A DNA stretch of 42,526 nt from UBA5905 sp964609975 (lineage in GTDB: Bacteria > Bacillota > Clostridia > Oscillospirales > Acutalibacteraceae). Each line of letters starts with the position of its first letter. The stretch's first letter is position 1. This document shows, one piece after another, positions 33,055-41,704 of the stretch. The notes under the pieces are model-generated. The model saw only the letters and a list, made by a program, of their open reading frames with translations, had not been told where the DNA came from and made no database searches. Both the position numbers and the translations under genes were made by a program. The stretch covers positions 1 through 42,526 of the forward strand of contig CAZSTR010000012.1 of the NCBI GenBank assembly GCA_964609975.1, in the 5' to 3' direction.

Positions 33055-33963
33055 ATGAGCGTAGAAACGATAAATAAGAATCGGCGTCTCCGCCTGCGCG
33101 TTAGCTCGCAGATGGGCAGCCGCCGCTTTACCCGTTCGAAATTCGGCAACTTTATGTGCTTCCTGCTGATCTTCCTGGCCGGAATGTTCACGATGCTGCC
33201 GCTGATTTACTGTATCGCAACATCCTTCAAGCCCCTGGATGAGCTGCTGCTGTTCCCGCCGAAGTTTTTCGTGCGTCGGCCGACCATCGAAAACTATGCG
33301 GCGCTGGGTAGTCTGCTGTCGGATCAGTTCATTCCGCTGAGCCGCTATATTTTCAACAGCCTGTTCACCAGCCTGGGCACCACGATTATCTATATCGTGA
33401 TTTCGGCGATGGCCGCCTTTGCGCTGTGCAAATCCAAGCTGCCCTTCCGCAACACCCTGTTCATGATTGTGCAGTTTGCGTTGCTGTTCAACTCTTATAC
33501 GCTGGCGGTTCCCCAGTATATCATCCTGTCGAAGCTCCATGTGGTGGACACCTATTGGGCGTATATTCTGCCTATGCTGGCGGGCACGCTGGGTGTTTTC
33601 CTGCTGAAGCAGTATATGGAGGGTGCTTTGCCGGATGCGCTGCTGGAGGCGGCGAAGATCGACGGTGCCGGGCTGTTCCGGGTGTTTTTCCAGATTGCCC
33701 TGCCGTTGGTGAAGCCCTCGATTTTGACCCTTTTGCTGTTCTCGTTCCGTGATTGCTGGGCGATGGTGCCCGGCGGAACGATCTTCACCGAGCAAATCAA
33801 GACTCTGCCTATGGTTATGTCCCAGGTGGCGGCCGGCGGTATCGCCCGTTCCGGCAGCGCCATGGCGGTGACGGTAATTATGCTGATTCCGCCCGTAATT
33901 GTGTATCTGATTTCTCAGAGCAACGTGCTGGAGTCCATGAGCAGTGTCGGTATCAAAGAATAA
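33055..33963 (+). CDS. Sugar ABC transporter permease (MalG/UgpE type), pair 1
   Basis: 302 residues with about six helices and the EAA loop LLEAAKIDGAGLFRVFFQ. The N-terminus (about 1-38) is basic and cytoplasmic. ATG 33055 follows GACGGAGG, 10 bases after the previous gene. It completes a heterodimeric channel; no ATP-binding subunit is encoded in the locus, so a shared MsmX-type ATPase elsewhere in the genome is expected. Confidence 0.93.
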   Translation: MSVETINKNRRLRLRVSSQMGSRRFTRSKFGNFMCFLLIFLAGMFTMLPLIYCIATSFKPLDELLLFPPKFFVRRPTIENYAALGSLLSDQFIPLSRYIFNSLFTSLGTTIIYIVISAMAAFALCKSKLPFRNTLFMIVQFALLFNSYTLAVPQYIILSKLHVVDTYWAYILPMLAGTLGVFLLKQYMEGALPDALLEAAKIDGAGLFRVFFQIALPLVKPSILTLLLFSFRDCWAMVPGGTIFTEQIKTLPMVMSQVAAGGIARSGSAMAVTVIMLIPPVIVYLISQSNVLESMSSVGIKE

Positions 33964-33999
33964 ACGGTTGACTGCCGCCCTTGTAAGGAGGATTGTAAT

Positions 34000-36117
34000 T
34001 TGAAGCGTTTTTTCAAAACCGGTTTGGTTCTGGCGGGAATTCTCTGTATGTTCCTTGCCTCGTTCCCGGTCAAGGCTCAGTCGACCTACGACGATATCCC
34101 GGTGGAAAGCTATACCTACTGGGAGAAGGTCGGCTCCAGCAATCGAAAGGCTGTGTATACACAGCCAATGTATCAGGTTAAGTCGGTGATTTCTGCCGAC
34201 ACGCTGGGCGTTTCCTTTTTCGGCTCTCTTTCCGATGTGTGCACCGACACCGCCGGAAATGTGTATATGCTGGACAACGCCAATTCCCGGCTGGTGATTC
34301 TGGACAAGAACTATCAGCTGGTGCGGGAGTTCAACTCCCTCGATGACAACGGCACGCCTGTCACCTTCAACGGAGCGAAGGATGTGTTCGTCGGGAAGGA
34401 CGGCACCATCTATATCTCCGACACCGAAGGCAAGCGGGTGCTCATCGGCAACCGCGACGGCAAGCTGGAGGATATTCTCACCCTGCCCGAATCGAACCTG
34501 ATTCCGGAGGGCTTCAACTTCGCGCCGGTGTCGGTCGCGGTGGACTCCAACGGCTATATCTATGTGCTTTGTGATGGCTCCTATTACGGAGCGATTCTCT
34601 ATACCCCCGAACGAGAATTCGGCGGGTTCTATGGCGCGAACAAGGTGAAAAACACTGTCACGCAAGCTTTGGCGACGATGTTCAGCCGCCTGTTCGTCAA
34701 CAACGCGAAGAAATCCGTGTCGGAGAGCACCCTGCCCTATTGCTTTGTGGACATTTGCATCAACGACAAGGACTTTATCTATACAGCCACCGGCTATACG
34801 GATGTTTCCAGCAACAGCGGACAAATCAAGAAGCTGAGCCCCGGAAACGGCACCAACATCATGGACTCCGACAGCGTCAACTTCACCGACGACGGCACCA
34901 ACTGGACCATCCGCGTCGGTTCGACCATGCGCCAGGACATTAGCGCCCTAACGGTGGATTCCAACGGCTTCGTGTACTGTCTGGATGTGGCCTTCGGCCG
35001 TGTGTACATCTATGACGACGACTGCCATCTGCTGTCCGCCTTCGGCGGCGGCGCCGGCAGCGGAGTGCAGTCCGGACTGTTCAAGCAGGCTTCCTGCCTG
35101 GCGCTCAACGGCTCCGACCTTCTGGTCACCGATGAGTCCAAGAACACCCTCACCATTTTCGGCATCACCGAATTCGGCGCCCAGCTCATGGAGGCGCAGG
35201 CGCTGACGCTGTCCGGTAAATATGTGGCCGCCAAGGAGCTTTGGCAATCGGTTCTCCGGCAGGATTCCAACTGCCAGCTGGCTTATAGCGGACTGGCGCG
35301 GGCCTATGTGGCGGAGGAAAACTACGATTTGGCTCTCTCCTATGCGAAGCAGGGGTATGACCGGGACACCTACGACATCGCTTTCGCCAAGGTGCGCACG
35401 GAATTCATCTCCCGGAACTTCGGCTGGATTTTGGCGCTGGCGGTGTTGGTCATCGGCGCAATTCTGGTGCTGATGGTGGTTTCCATGCGCAAGAAGGTCA
35501 CGCTGGTGAAGAACGAAAAGCTGCGGCTGTTGTTCAACACCCTGCTGCACCCCTTCGACAGCTTCGGCACCATCAAGGATAAGAAGCAAGGCTCGGTGGT
35601 CATCGGAACGGTGCTGCTGGTGCTCTATTATGTGTTCACGGTGCTGACGGATTTGCACAGCGGCTTCTCCTTCACCTTTATAGATTTGGCCACCTATAAC
35701 TCCCTGTTTGTGCTGATGCGCAGCGTGGGCGTGGTGCTGTTGTGGATCATTTGCAACAAGGCGGTCACCTCGCTGATGGATGGCAAGGGCAACGGACGTG
35801 AGATTTATGTTATCACCACCTATAGCCTGTTGCCGATGATTATCAGCCGGGTTGTCTATCTGCTGTTGAGCAATGTACTGACGGCGGACGAGGCAGATTT
35901 TCTCAACATTTTCTGCGGCTTCATGCTTCTCTACACCCTGTTCCTGATTGTGGTGGGCACGATGCGGATTCATGACTATGGCATGGGACGCTTCCTGTGG
36001 ACCACGCTTTTGACGGTCTGTGGCATGGCCATTGTTGTATTCCTGGTGATCATGGTCTTCATCCTCTCTCAGCAGTTTGTGGGCTTCCTGGCCACGCTGT
36101 TCCTGGAGCTCGTATGA
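34000..36117 (+). CDS. NHL-repeat/TPR-containing membrane protein with C-terminal Yip1-like domain
   Basis: 705 residues from a TTG start, which is well placed six to seven bases after AAGGAGGA. Signal peptide (about 1-27), then an extracellular NHL-like beta-propeller (about 60-395) with repeated strands such as VCTDTAGNVYMLDNANSRLV, here represented by GNVYMLD and GTIYISD. A TPR-like helical pair (about 400-465) is followed by a transmembrane helix (about 475-497) and a multi-helix C-terminal region like Yip1. Proteins of this build occur between sugar permeases and DUF5696 genes in Paenibacillus-like loci. Its role is unknown; binding or sensing of the exported-side glycan is a guess. Stop overlaps the next reading frame (ATGA). 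Confidence 0.78.
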   Translation: MKRFFKTGLVLAGILCMFLASFPVKAQSTYDDIPVESYTYWEKVGSSNRKAVYTQPMYQVKSVISADTLGVSFFGSLSDVCTDTAGNVYMLDNANSRLVILDKNYQLVREFNSLDDNGTPVTFNGAKDVFVGKDGTIYISDTEGKRVLIGNRDGKLEDILTLPESNLIPEGFNFAPVSVAVDSNGYIYVLCDGSYYGAILYTPEREFGGFYGANKVKNTVTQALATMFSRLFVNNAKKSVSESTLPYCFVDICINDKDFIYTATGYTDVSSNSGQIKKLSPGNGTNIMDSDSVNFTDDGTNWTIRVGSTMRQDISALTVDSNGFVYCLDVAFGRVYIYDDDCHLLSAFGGGAGSGVQSGLFKQASCLALNGSDLLVTDESKNTLTIFGITEFGAQLMEAQALTLSGKYVAAKELWQSVLRQDSNCQLAYSGLARAYVAEENYDLALSYAKQGYDRDTYDIAFAKVRTEFISRNFGWILALAVLVIGAILVLMVVSMRKKVTLVKNEKLRLLFNTLLHPFDSFGTIKDKKQGSVVIGTVLLVLYYVFTVLTDLHSGFSFTFIDLATYNSLFVLMRSVGVVLLWIICNKAVTSLMDGKGNGREIYVITTYSLLPMIISRVVYLLLSNVLTADEADFLNIFCGFMLLYTLFLIVVGTMRIHDYGMGRFLWTTLLTVCGMAIVVFLVIMVFILSQQFVGFLATLFLELV

Positions 36118-38396
36118 CCACGCACACGAAACAAGGAGGGCGGATTATTCTGAAAAAGTTACGATTGATTGCGGCGATTGCCGCCGGCTGTCTCTGTCTG
36201 ACCCCGTTGGCAGGCTGTGGCGCCGTGGAAACCGGCTTGGTTCCGGCGGCCTTCGATGCGCAGGCTGTGCCGGAGACGGTGCCTTCCGGCATCGTCGCGG
36301 AAAACAGCCATTTCCGGCTGGAATGGAACGACGAGGAAAAATCGGTGGATTTAGTGGATATGCAAACCGGCCGCCGTTATAACACCAATCCCTCCGCCAA
36401 TGCGGAGGTGCAATATGACGAGTTCGGCCTGCCGGTGCTGGTGCACCCGATGGTTTCCTCGGCGTTGACGATCAAATATGTGGACGGCACATCCGGCCAT
36501 CTGGTGACAGCCACCTCCTATGCCGATGCGGTGAACGGCGGACGCGTTTCCGCGACGGCGCTGGAGGACGGTGTGCTGGTAACCTATTATTTCGATGAGC
36601 CTCAGATTTCTGTGCCGGTGGAATACCGGCTGCGGGAGACCGGGCTGGCGGTCACCGTGCGCACGAAGGACATTCGCGAGGGCGAGAGCGAGCTGGCGGA
36701 GATTTCTCTGGCTCCCTTTATGTGTGCTGTGGCTAACGATGCAAAGGAGGGCTATCTGTTTGTGCCCTCCGGCTCCGGCGCGCTGGTGTATCCGAAAAGC
36801 CTTTCGGCCACCGGAAGCACCTATCGCCAGGCGATTTATGGCGAGGATCAGATGATCGAAGTTTACGATGCTCTTTCCTTCGAGGAGCCGGTGCGCTTGC
36901 CGGTGTTCGGCGCGAAGATGGGCGATAGCGCCCTGTGCGCCATCGTCGAGGAGGGCGCTGAAAGCAGCATGATTGACGCTGTAGTGGGCGGAAGCTCCTA
37001 TGGCTATTCGGCGGTGTATGCCACCCTCGCCGTGCGGGGCTATACCGAGATGCGGGTGCAGGCCTATACGGGCAACACCATCGTCACCGACTATTACACC
37101 GATGAGATTGTGGACACCGACTTCACCGTGTCCTATACGCCGCTCACCGACGACAACGCAGACTATATCGGCATGGCGGACACCTATCGGAGCTATTTGA
37201 AGGCCGGCGGCGCGCTCGTCGGAACGGATAAGGACGCCCCGACCTATACGGTGCAGTTGCAGGGCGGCTTCATGACGAAAAAGTCCTTCCTGGGAATTCC
37301 TTATTCGGATTTGAGCGCCCTGACGACTACGAAGCAGGCCCAGCAGATGCTGGAGGAGTTATCCTCCGGCTCCGGCGAAATCCCGGCGGTTCTGCTCAAC
37401 GGCTTCGGCAGCACCGGCACCACCATTGGAAAGCTTTCCGGTGGGTATACGGTGCATAGCAACCTGGGCGGCGTGAAGGGATTGAACGCGCTGGCTGAAT
37501 ATTGCGCCGACAAGAGCATGACCGCTTATTTCACGGCGGATGTGATGTCCTTCTCCAAGACGACCAATGGCTGGATGAAGCTGTTCACGGCGGCGCAGGC
37601 GGCCAACAAGAAGAACCTGTATCCGACGCTTTTCGACAAAGCTATGCGCAATAAGCTCAGCTCGACGAAATATGCGCTGTTGACCCGCGCGAAGCTGGGG
37701 GAGAGCGTGGATATTCTGCTGGACAAGACCAGTGACTGGAAGCTGAGCGGCTTGGCGCTGAGCACGCTGGGCAACACCAGCTATTCCGACTATCGCTCCG
37801 ACGCGTATTATTGCAAGAAGGACATGGACGCCGACGCGGCCGCCGCCTTGCAGAAGGTGCTGGAGGCCGGGCGGAATGTGGGTCTGGAATCGCCGAACGC
37901 CTATGCGGCGGTGCTGGCGAACCAGCTGTTCTCTGTGCCGATGAATTCGTCGAAGGCGGACATTTTCGATGAGGATGTGCCCTTCTATGCGGCGGTGTTC
38001 AAGGGCTCGGTGGCTTTGTCCTCGACGCCGGTGAACCTGGCCACGAATCCCCAGGATGCGCTGCTCAACGCCGTCGAATCTGGCTGTGCACCCTCCTGGT
38101 CGCTCATGTATACCCGCGACAGCGCGGTGCTGAGCTATACCAGCGACGAAATGCGCAACGGCGTCTATGATTTGTGGAAGGACGCCATCATCGAGGATGT
38201 GCAGGAGCTGACTCCCTATTATAAAGCCATTGCCGGCGCCACCATCAGCGAGCATACGGTGCTGGAGAACGGCGTGCGGGTGACCACCTATAGCAATGGC
38301 GTGTCGGTTGCGGTGAACCGCGGTGATACGCAGAAGGAATCTCCCCTGGGCTCTGTGGCCGCATGGGGCTATCGGATCGGAGGGGTGAACGGATGA
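36114..38396 (+). CDS. DUF5696-like lipoprotein, possible glycan-active protein
   Basis: About 750-760 residues. A lipoprotein signal with LAGC precedes a beta-rich N-terminal domain (FRLEWNDEEKSVDLVDM in part: VDLVDMQTG) and a large C-terminal region with alternating helices and strands, reminiscent of a TIM-barrel hydrolase (for example LLNGFGSTGTT and YFTADVMSFSK). I associate it with DUF5696 from the overall layout and neighbours, without an alignment. The start is uncertain: ATG 36114 overlaps the previous stop, but a strong AAGGAGGG at 36133-36140 lies inside that reading and points to CTG 36150, which yields an ideal signal peptide with Cys23. Likely acts on or binds a glycan at the cell surface. 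Confidence 0.72.
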   Translation: MTTHTKQGGRIILKKLRLIAAIAAGCLCLTPLAGCGAVETGLVPAAFDAQAVPETVPSGIVAENSHFRLEWNDEEKSVDLVDMQTGRRYNTNPSANAEVQYDEFGLPVLVHPMVSSALTIKYVDGTSGHLVTATSYADAVNGGRVSATALEDGVLVTYYFDEPQISVPVEYRLRETGLAVTVRTKDIREGESELAEISLAPFMCAVANDAKEGYLFVPSGSGALVYPKSLSATGSTYRQAIYGEDQMIEVYDALSFEEPVRLPVFGAKMGDSALCAIVEEGAESSMIDAVVGGSSYGYSAVYATLAVRGYTEMRVQAYTGNTIVTDYYTDEIVDTDFTVSYTPLTDDNADYIGMADTYRSYLKAGGALVGTDKDAPTYTVQLQGGFMTKKSFLGIPYSDLSALTTTKQAQQMLEELSSGSGEIPAVLLNGFGSTGTTIGKLSGGYTVHSNLGGVKGLNALAEYCADKSMTAYFTADVMSFSKTTNGWMKLFTAAQAANKKNLYPTLFDKAMRNKLSSTKYALLTRAKLGESVDILLDKTSDWKLSGLALSTLGNTSYSDYRSDAYYCKKDMDADAAAALQKVLEAGRNVGLESPNAYAAVLANQLFSVPMNSSKADIFDEDVPFYAAVFKGSVALSSTPVNLATNPQDALLNAVESGCAPSWSLMYTRDSAVLSYTSDEMRNGVYDLWKDAIIEDVQELTPYYKAIAGATISEHTVLENGVRVTTYSNGVSVAVNRGDTQKESPLGSVAAWGYRIGGVNG

Positions 38397-39286
38397 AAAA
38401 GAACAAAAAGCTTCGTGGCATTGAGGCGTTGAAGAGCCGCTACGGATTAATGTTCGTGTCCATCTGGGTGATCGGTTTTCTGATGTTCTTTCTGCTACCC
38501 CTTTGCCAATCCTTCATCTACGCCTTTTGCTCGGTGAGCATCGGCTCGGAGAGCGGAAGCGGTTTGGAGTTTGTTGGGCTGGATAACTTCCTGAAAATCA
38601 TAAATGAGGATCCGGATTATACCACCAACCTGTCTGCTTCGCTGAGCTCGATTCTCTATTCTCTGCCGCTGATTTTGATTGTGAGCCTGGTGCTGGCGCT
38701 GATTTTGAACCAGAAATTCCGCGGCCGTCTGTTTTTCCGGGCGATCTATTTCCTGCCTGTGATCATCGCCTCCGGCGTGGTTATGGATTTGATCAGCGGT
38801 CAGCTGGATTCCGCCGGTCAGGTGGCTACCTCCGTGACGGAGAATATGTTCTCTGTTTCGGACATCATGAATGTGCTGAATCTGCCGGCGTCCATCGCCA
38901 CCACGGTGCAGAAAATCATCAGTCAGATTTTCTCGCTTTTGTGGCAGTGCGGCGTGCAAATTGTCTTGTTCATCGCCGGCCTGCAGTCCATCCCGTCCAG
39001 CCTGTATGAGGCGAGTCGGGTGGAGGGTGCCTCCAAATGGGAGGATTTCTGGTTTATCACCTTCCCCATGCTGTCCCGCGTGACGCTGCTGGTGGGTGTG
39101 TTCACGATGATTGAGCTGTTCACGGCCACTACCAGCCCGGTGATTGATGTGGCCTATGCAAAAATGAGCACCGGTATCTATGACATTTCCTCGGCCATGC
39201 TGTGGCTGTATTTTGCCGCGGTGGCTGTTATCATGGGCCTGGTGATTCTGCTGTATAACAAGCTACTGGTCAAGCGTTGGGAATAA
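38393..39286 (+). CDS. Sugar ABC transporter permease (MalF/UgpA type), pair 2
   Basis: 297 residues, six predicted helices, EAA loop LYEASRVEGASKWEDFW. Its ATG overlaps the stop of the DUF5696-like gene by four bases, and GATCGGAGGGG precedes it. Sequence differs clearly from the first MalF-type permease (for instance in a longer periplasmic segment with SDIMNVLNLPASIATTVQ, abbreviated here to NLPASIA), so this is not a recent copy. Confidence 0.92.
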   Translation: MKKNKKLRGIEALKSRYGLMFVSIWVIGFLMFFLLPLCQSFIYAFCSVSIGSESGSGLEFVGLDNFLKIINEDPDYTTNLSASLSSILYSLPLILIVSLVLALILNQKFRGRLFFRAIYFLPVIIASGVVMDLISGQLDSAGQVATSVTENMFSVSDIMNVLNLPASIATTVQKIISQIFSLLWQCGVQIVLFIAGLQSIPSSLYEASRVEGASKWEDFWFITFPMLSRVTLLVGVFTMIELFTATTSPVIDVAYAKMSTGIYDISSAMLWLYFAAVAVIMGLVILLYNKLLVKRWE

Positions 39287-39300
39287 GGAGGGGTGCAAAA

Positions 39301-40296
39301 ATGGAATTGAAGCTAAACGAAGAAAGAATCGGCGCCGCTCTGAAATCCGCCTCCCGTTCGAAGGCCGGTCGGGGCGTTGCCGCGGTTCTGGTGTCTGTGC
39401 TGCGCTTTTTCGTGCTGCTGGCCATCGGCTATATCGTGCTGTATCCTCTGTTCTATATGGTGACCTCCTCGTTGAGCACGAAGGCGTCGCTGTTGGACCC
39501 CACCAGCGTTTGGATTCCCCGCGAGCTGACGCTGGATAACTTCCAGTTCATGTATGAGGTGCTGGACTACGGAAAAGCGTTGTTGTCCACGCTGCGCACG
39601 GAGCTGCTCAGCGCCCTCATCGAGGTTGTGACCTGTGGCATCGTGGCCTATGGCTTCGCCCGGTTCCGCTTCCCCATGAAGCGGGTGCTGTCGGCGTTGC
39701 TGTTCCTGACGATTCTTGTTCCGGCGCCGATGCTGGTGATTCCGCTGATGGTGAATTTCTCCCATCTGGATTTTCTGGGCATCCTTTCGCTGGTGAAAAC
39801 GGTGGGCGGCCCGGATTTGCGGCTGGATTTGCTGGGAACCTCCTGGACATTCTGGCTGCCTTCCCTGTTCGCCAGCGGTCTGCGCTCCGGCATCATGATT
39901 TATATCTATATCCAGTTCTTTAAGGGTTTGCCCGGCGAGCTGGAGGAGGCCGCCTGGATCGACGGCGCCGGCCCGATACGCACCTTCGTGTCTATCGCCG
40001 TTCCGTCTTCGACGGTGGTGATTTTGACGGTGTCGGTGTTCTCGCTGATTTGGCACTGGAACGATACCTATCTGGCGACCATGTATCTGGACACGGATTA
40101 TCCCTTGAGTGTGTCCATGAGCAAGGTTGTGGAGCTGTTGCAGTATAAGAACATCTGGCTGTCTCCGGATAAACCGGAGGGCTTGGCCTATTTGATGACC
40201 GCCTGTCTGATGTTCGTGTTGCCGCCGTTGATATTCTATGTCATCGTGCAGCATTGGTTCGTGGAAAGCATTGACCGGGTGGGTATCACCGGCTGA
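39301..40296 (+). CDS. Sugar ABC transporter permease (MalG/UgpE type), pair 2
   Basis: 331 residues, longer than the first MalG-type permease by an insert after the third helix (LVKTVGGPDLRLDLLGTS). EAA loop: LEEAAWIDGAGPIRTFVS. ATG 39301 follows AAGGAGGGG. It completes the second channel. Only one binding protein and no ATPase are in the locus, so this pair either shares the 970-residue binding protein or uses another one. A terminator follows 12 bases after the stop. Confidence 0.92.
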   Translation: MELKLNEERIGAALKSASRSKAGRGVAAVLVSVLRFFVLLAIGYIVLYPLFYMVTSSLSTKASLLDPTSVWIPRELTLDNFQFMYEVLDYGKALLSTLRTELLSALIEVVTCGIVAYGFARFRFPMKRVLSALLFLTILVPAPMLVIPLMVNFSHLDFLGILSLVKTVGGPDLRLDLLGTSWTFWLPSLFASGLRSGIMIYIYIQFFKGLPGELEEAAWIDGAGPIRTFVSIAVPSSTVVILTVSVFSLIWHWNDTYLATMYLDTDYPLSVSMSKVVELLQYKNIWLSPDKPEGLAYLMTACLMFVLPPLIFYVIVQHWFVESIDRVGITG

Positions 40297-40307
40297 TGAC
40301 ACAAAAG

Positions 40308-40352
40308 AAAACGGAGCGTCGATGGTCTTTTGGCTGTCGGCGCTCCGTTTTT
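40308..40352 (+). terminator. Terminator of the sugar transporter operon
   Basis: The arms AAAACGGAGCG (40308-40318) and CGCTCCGTTTTT (40341-40352) pair around a 22-base loop region that can partly fold. T5 follows. On the - strand the same hairpin also ends in T4, so it could back up the terminator of the RNA described at 40394-40698. Confidence 0.85.
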
Positions 40353-40393
40353 CGGTTTGTATCCACGGTTTTCGGATATTTCCGGATATTGCA

Positions 40394-40430
40394 AAATCCC
40401 ATCCTCGCAGCATGACCGAGGATGGGATTT
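40394..40430 (-). terminator. Terminator of the candidate ncRNA
   Basis: A perfect 14-bp stem (40394-40407 with 40417-40430) with a nine-base loop is followed on the - strand by TTTT when counting the last stem bases and the next base. It lies about 300 bases from the - strand promoter. Confidence 0.7.
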
Positions 40431-40698
40431 CACTGTGCGTTGCCCGCGGAAAACCACCGGCGCTTCAAGTCCGCCCCCTCATTTATGCCTTTGCCATGCG
40501 TGCAGGAGGCGCCGGAAGGTCTGTCCCGAAAGCGGCGCGTTATAAGAAGCCTTACGGCGGCCATTGATTCCTCGCAGGCCGCCTGCGGCGGTTTTCCTCA
40601 CCCCCCTGAGGAAAAGCCGCACAGGAGTCTGACGTTTTTCGTAGTCCCGCCGTGAGATTTCCGAGCGACAGTGGGACAGCAATCAATTAACAATCGTT
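40394..40698 (-). ncRNA. Candidate structured non-coding RNA of about 305 nt
   Basis: A strong - strand promoter at 40733-40705 has no credible coding sequence after it but a segment rich in GC stems, ending at a terminator hairpin. Stems visible in order from the 5' end: GTCCC/GGGAC (40673-40677 with 40644-40648); an ACG/CGT hairpin with T5 loop; a long stem GCGGC..TTTTCCTCA with a two-base bulge (40607-40620 with 40585-40600); GGCGGCC/GGCCGCC (40577-40583 with 40556-40562); CCGGCGC/GCGCCGG (40509-40515 with 40457-40463) enclosing CCTC/GAGG. I looked for hallmarks of tmRNA, RNase P, SRP RNA and common riboswitches and saw none; a divergent 6S RNA is not excluded. Confidence 0.55.
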
Positions 40699-40704
40699 AG
40701 TTAT

Positions 40705-40733
40705 AGTATAACAGCGTTCGTCCGAAAAAGCAA
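40705..40733 (-). promoter_or_regulatory. Extended -10 promoter driving the candidate ncRNA
   Basis: On the - strand, TTGCTT (40733-40728) and TATACT (40710-40705) are exactly 17 bases apart, and TGT precedes the -10. The predicted transcript starts near 40698 and runs away from the DUF421 genes into the GC-rich structured stretch. Confidence 0.75.
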
Positions 40734-40829
40734 GAGTTTTTTTGCGAAATTTCGAAAAAATTTGAAAATGAGGGAAAGAAACCGCTTTTTGAGGTTGGCG
40801 GGGGGACAGGCAAGCCGAGGGGCTGATAG
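40734..40829. other. Intergenic, no gene seen
   Basis: An AT-rich stretch (40734-40790, with A- and T-runs) upstream of the ncRNA promoter leads into a G-rich segment where the dispersed repeat begins. Nothing coding is supported. Confidence 0.5.
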
Positions 40830-40858
40830 GGGGAGTTTGAACGAGGATTTCGCGCAAA
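40830..40858. repeat. 29-bp intergenic direct repeat, copy A
   Basis: Matches 41028-41056 at 27 of 29 positions (core TTGAACGAGGATTT). Begins the composite repeat region between the ncRNA and DUF4363. Confidence 0.8.
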
Positions 40859-40868
40859 GTCAAATTTT

Positions 40869-40932
40869 GCGCAGGAACCGACCTCGAAATCCCCGGAGCA
40901 ATCCCCCAGTCATGGCTGACGCCATGACAGCC
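40869..40932. repeat. Dispersed intergenic repeat, copy 1
   Basis: 52 bases at 40881-40932 are identical to 42474-42525, and the preceding 12 bases match except for a small difference around the CCG/CCCA position. The element contains a perfect 8-bp hairpin, GTCATGGC-TGAC-GCCATGAC (40909-40928). Similar GC-rich elements with GGCGAAGCC hairpins are scattered between genes in Faecalibacterium-like genomes, to my knowledge. Confidence 0.88.
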
Positions 40933-41027
40933 TCCTTTACACAAGGGGGCCTTGCGGGGAGTGTGCAGGAATCCGAAAAGCCTCCCATCAAAGGTGAGGG
41001 GAGGTGGCACGGCGAAGCCGTGATGGA

Positions 41028-41056
41028 GGGGAGCTTGAACGAGGATTTTGCGCAAA
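41028..41056. repeat. 29-bp intergenic direct repeat, copy B
   Basis: Second copy of the 40830-40858 sequence, two mismatches. Between the copies lie the dispersed element and another hairpin, CACGGC-GAA-GCCGTG (41009-41023). Confidence 0.8.
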
Positions 41057-41087
41057 AACCGCCCTGTGGGAACACCACAGGGCGGTT
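41057..41087 (-). terminator. Terminator for the DUF421-DUF4363 operon
   Basis: A perfect 13-bp stem (41057-41069 with 41075-41087) with a five-base loop is followed by T5 on the - strand (the stem's last two T plus three more). It is 240 bases downstream of the DUF4363 stop; 41088-41326 otherwise holds no gene that I can support. Confidence 0.75.
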
Positions 41088-41326
41088 CGGCGGTTTTATA
41101 CAGGAAGCAGCCGTCGGGATGCACACCTCCCGTCGCGCCCAGGAGGCGCCGTTCTCACGGAACAGCCTGATGGGTGCGGACACGGTTGGGGGGCGACTGT
41201 CGATGACTTTCATAATTCGAAGCTCTCTTTTTCCGTTTTTTCGATTTTCAGCTATTATCATAGCTGACGCCGGACAAAAAGCAAGAGGAAAAAGCGGGAA
41301 AATGGAAAAAGGAAAGATGGAAGAGG

Positions 41327-41704
41327 TCAGAAAATATTCTCCGGCGTCGGCCGCTCCAGCGCCGCCAGCTGATCGAGCAGCACCCGACAGCGCTTCAGCT
41401 CCGCCAGCCCCTCGTCCCGTCCTCCAGCGGCTAGCCGCACCGGCAACAGCGCGGCGCACTCCTCGCTGGCGGCCAGAGCTTCGTGGCTCATGAACAGAGG
41501 AAACAGCCGGGTGCGCCGCCGAAAATCGGCGGCGAAATCCTCCGCCGCGGCCGCGGCTGTCGACCCCGTGGCGTGATAGGCCGCCTCCAGCTCTTCCAGC
41601 TCCGCGGTCAGCGCCCGCACCTGCCGTTGTTGATAAAAAAGCCCGCCGAAGCAAACCCCGACCACCCCAATCAGAAGCATTGTCGCCGTCCAAATGCGCG
41701 TCAT
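41327..41704 (-). CDS. DUF4363-like membrane-anchored protein
   Basis: 126 residues: one N-terminal membrane helix (about 5-24) and an extracytoplasmic helical domain rich in Ala, Glu and Leu, likely coiled-coil (about 25-110). The build and its position right after a DUF421 gene match DUF4363, whose function is unknown. Its ATG overlaps the DUF421 stop (ATGA), so the two are translated together. Confidence 0.75.
   Translation of the reverse strand: MTRIWTATMLLIGVVGVCFGGLFYQQRQVRALTAELEELEAAYHATGSTAAAAAEDFAADFRRRTRLFPLFMSHEALAASEECAALLPVRLAAGGRDEGLAELKRCRVLLDQLAALERPTPENIF

Noticed and set aside
40479..40682. 67-codon - strand open frame within the ncRNA candidate
   Set aside because: It begins with TTG without ribosome binding site, is Arg/Lys rich and resembles no protein; the base-pairing pattern explains the sequence better.
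40394..40698. RNase P, SRP RNA or tmRNA identity for the structured segment
   Set aside because: The conserved cores of these RNAs (such as GAGGAAAGTCC or the SRP tetraloop region) were not found.
40762..41493. 243-codon + strand open frame over the repeat region
   Set aside because: It runs through repeats and hairpins and into the antisense of the DUF4363 gene; no ribosome binding site or family.
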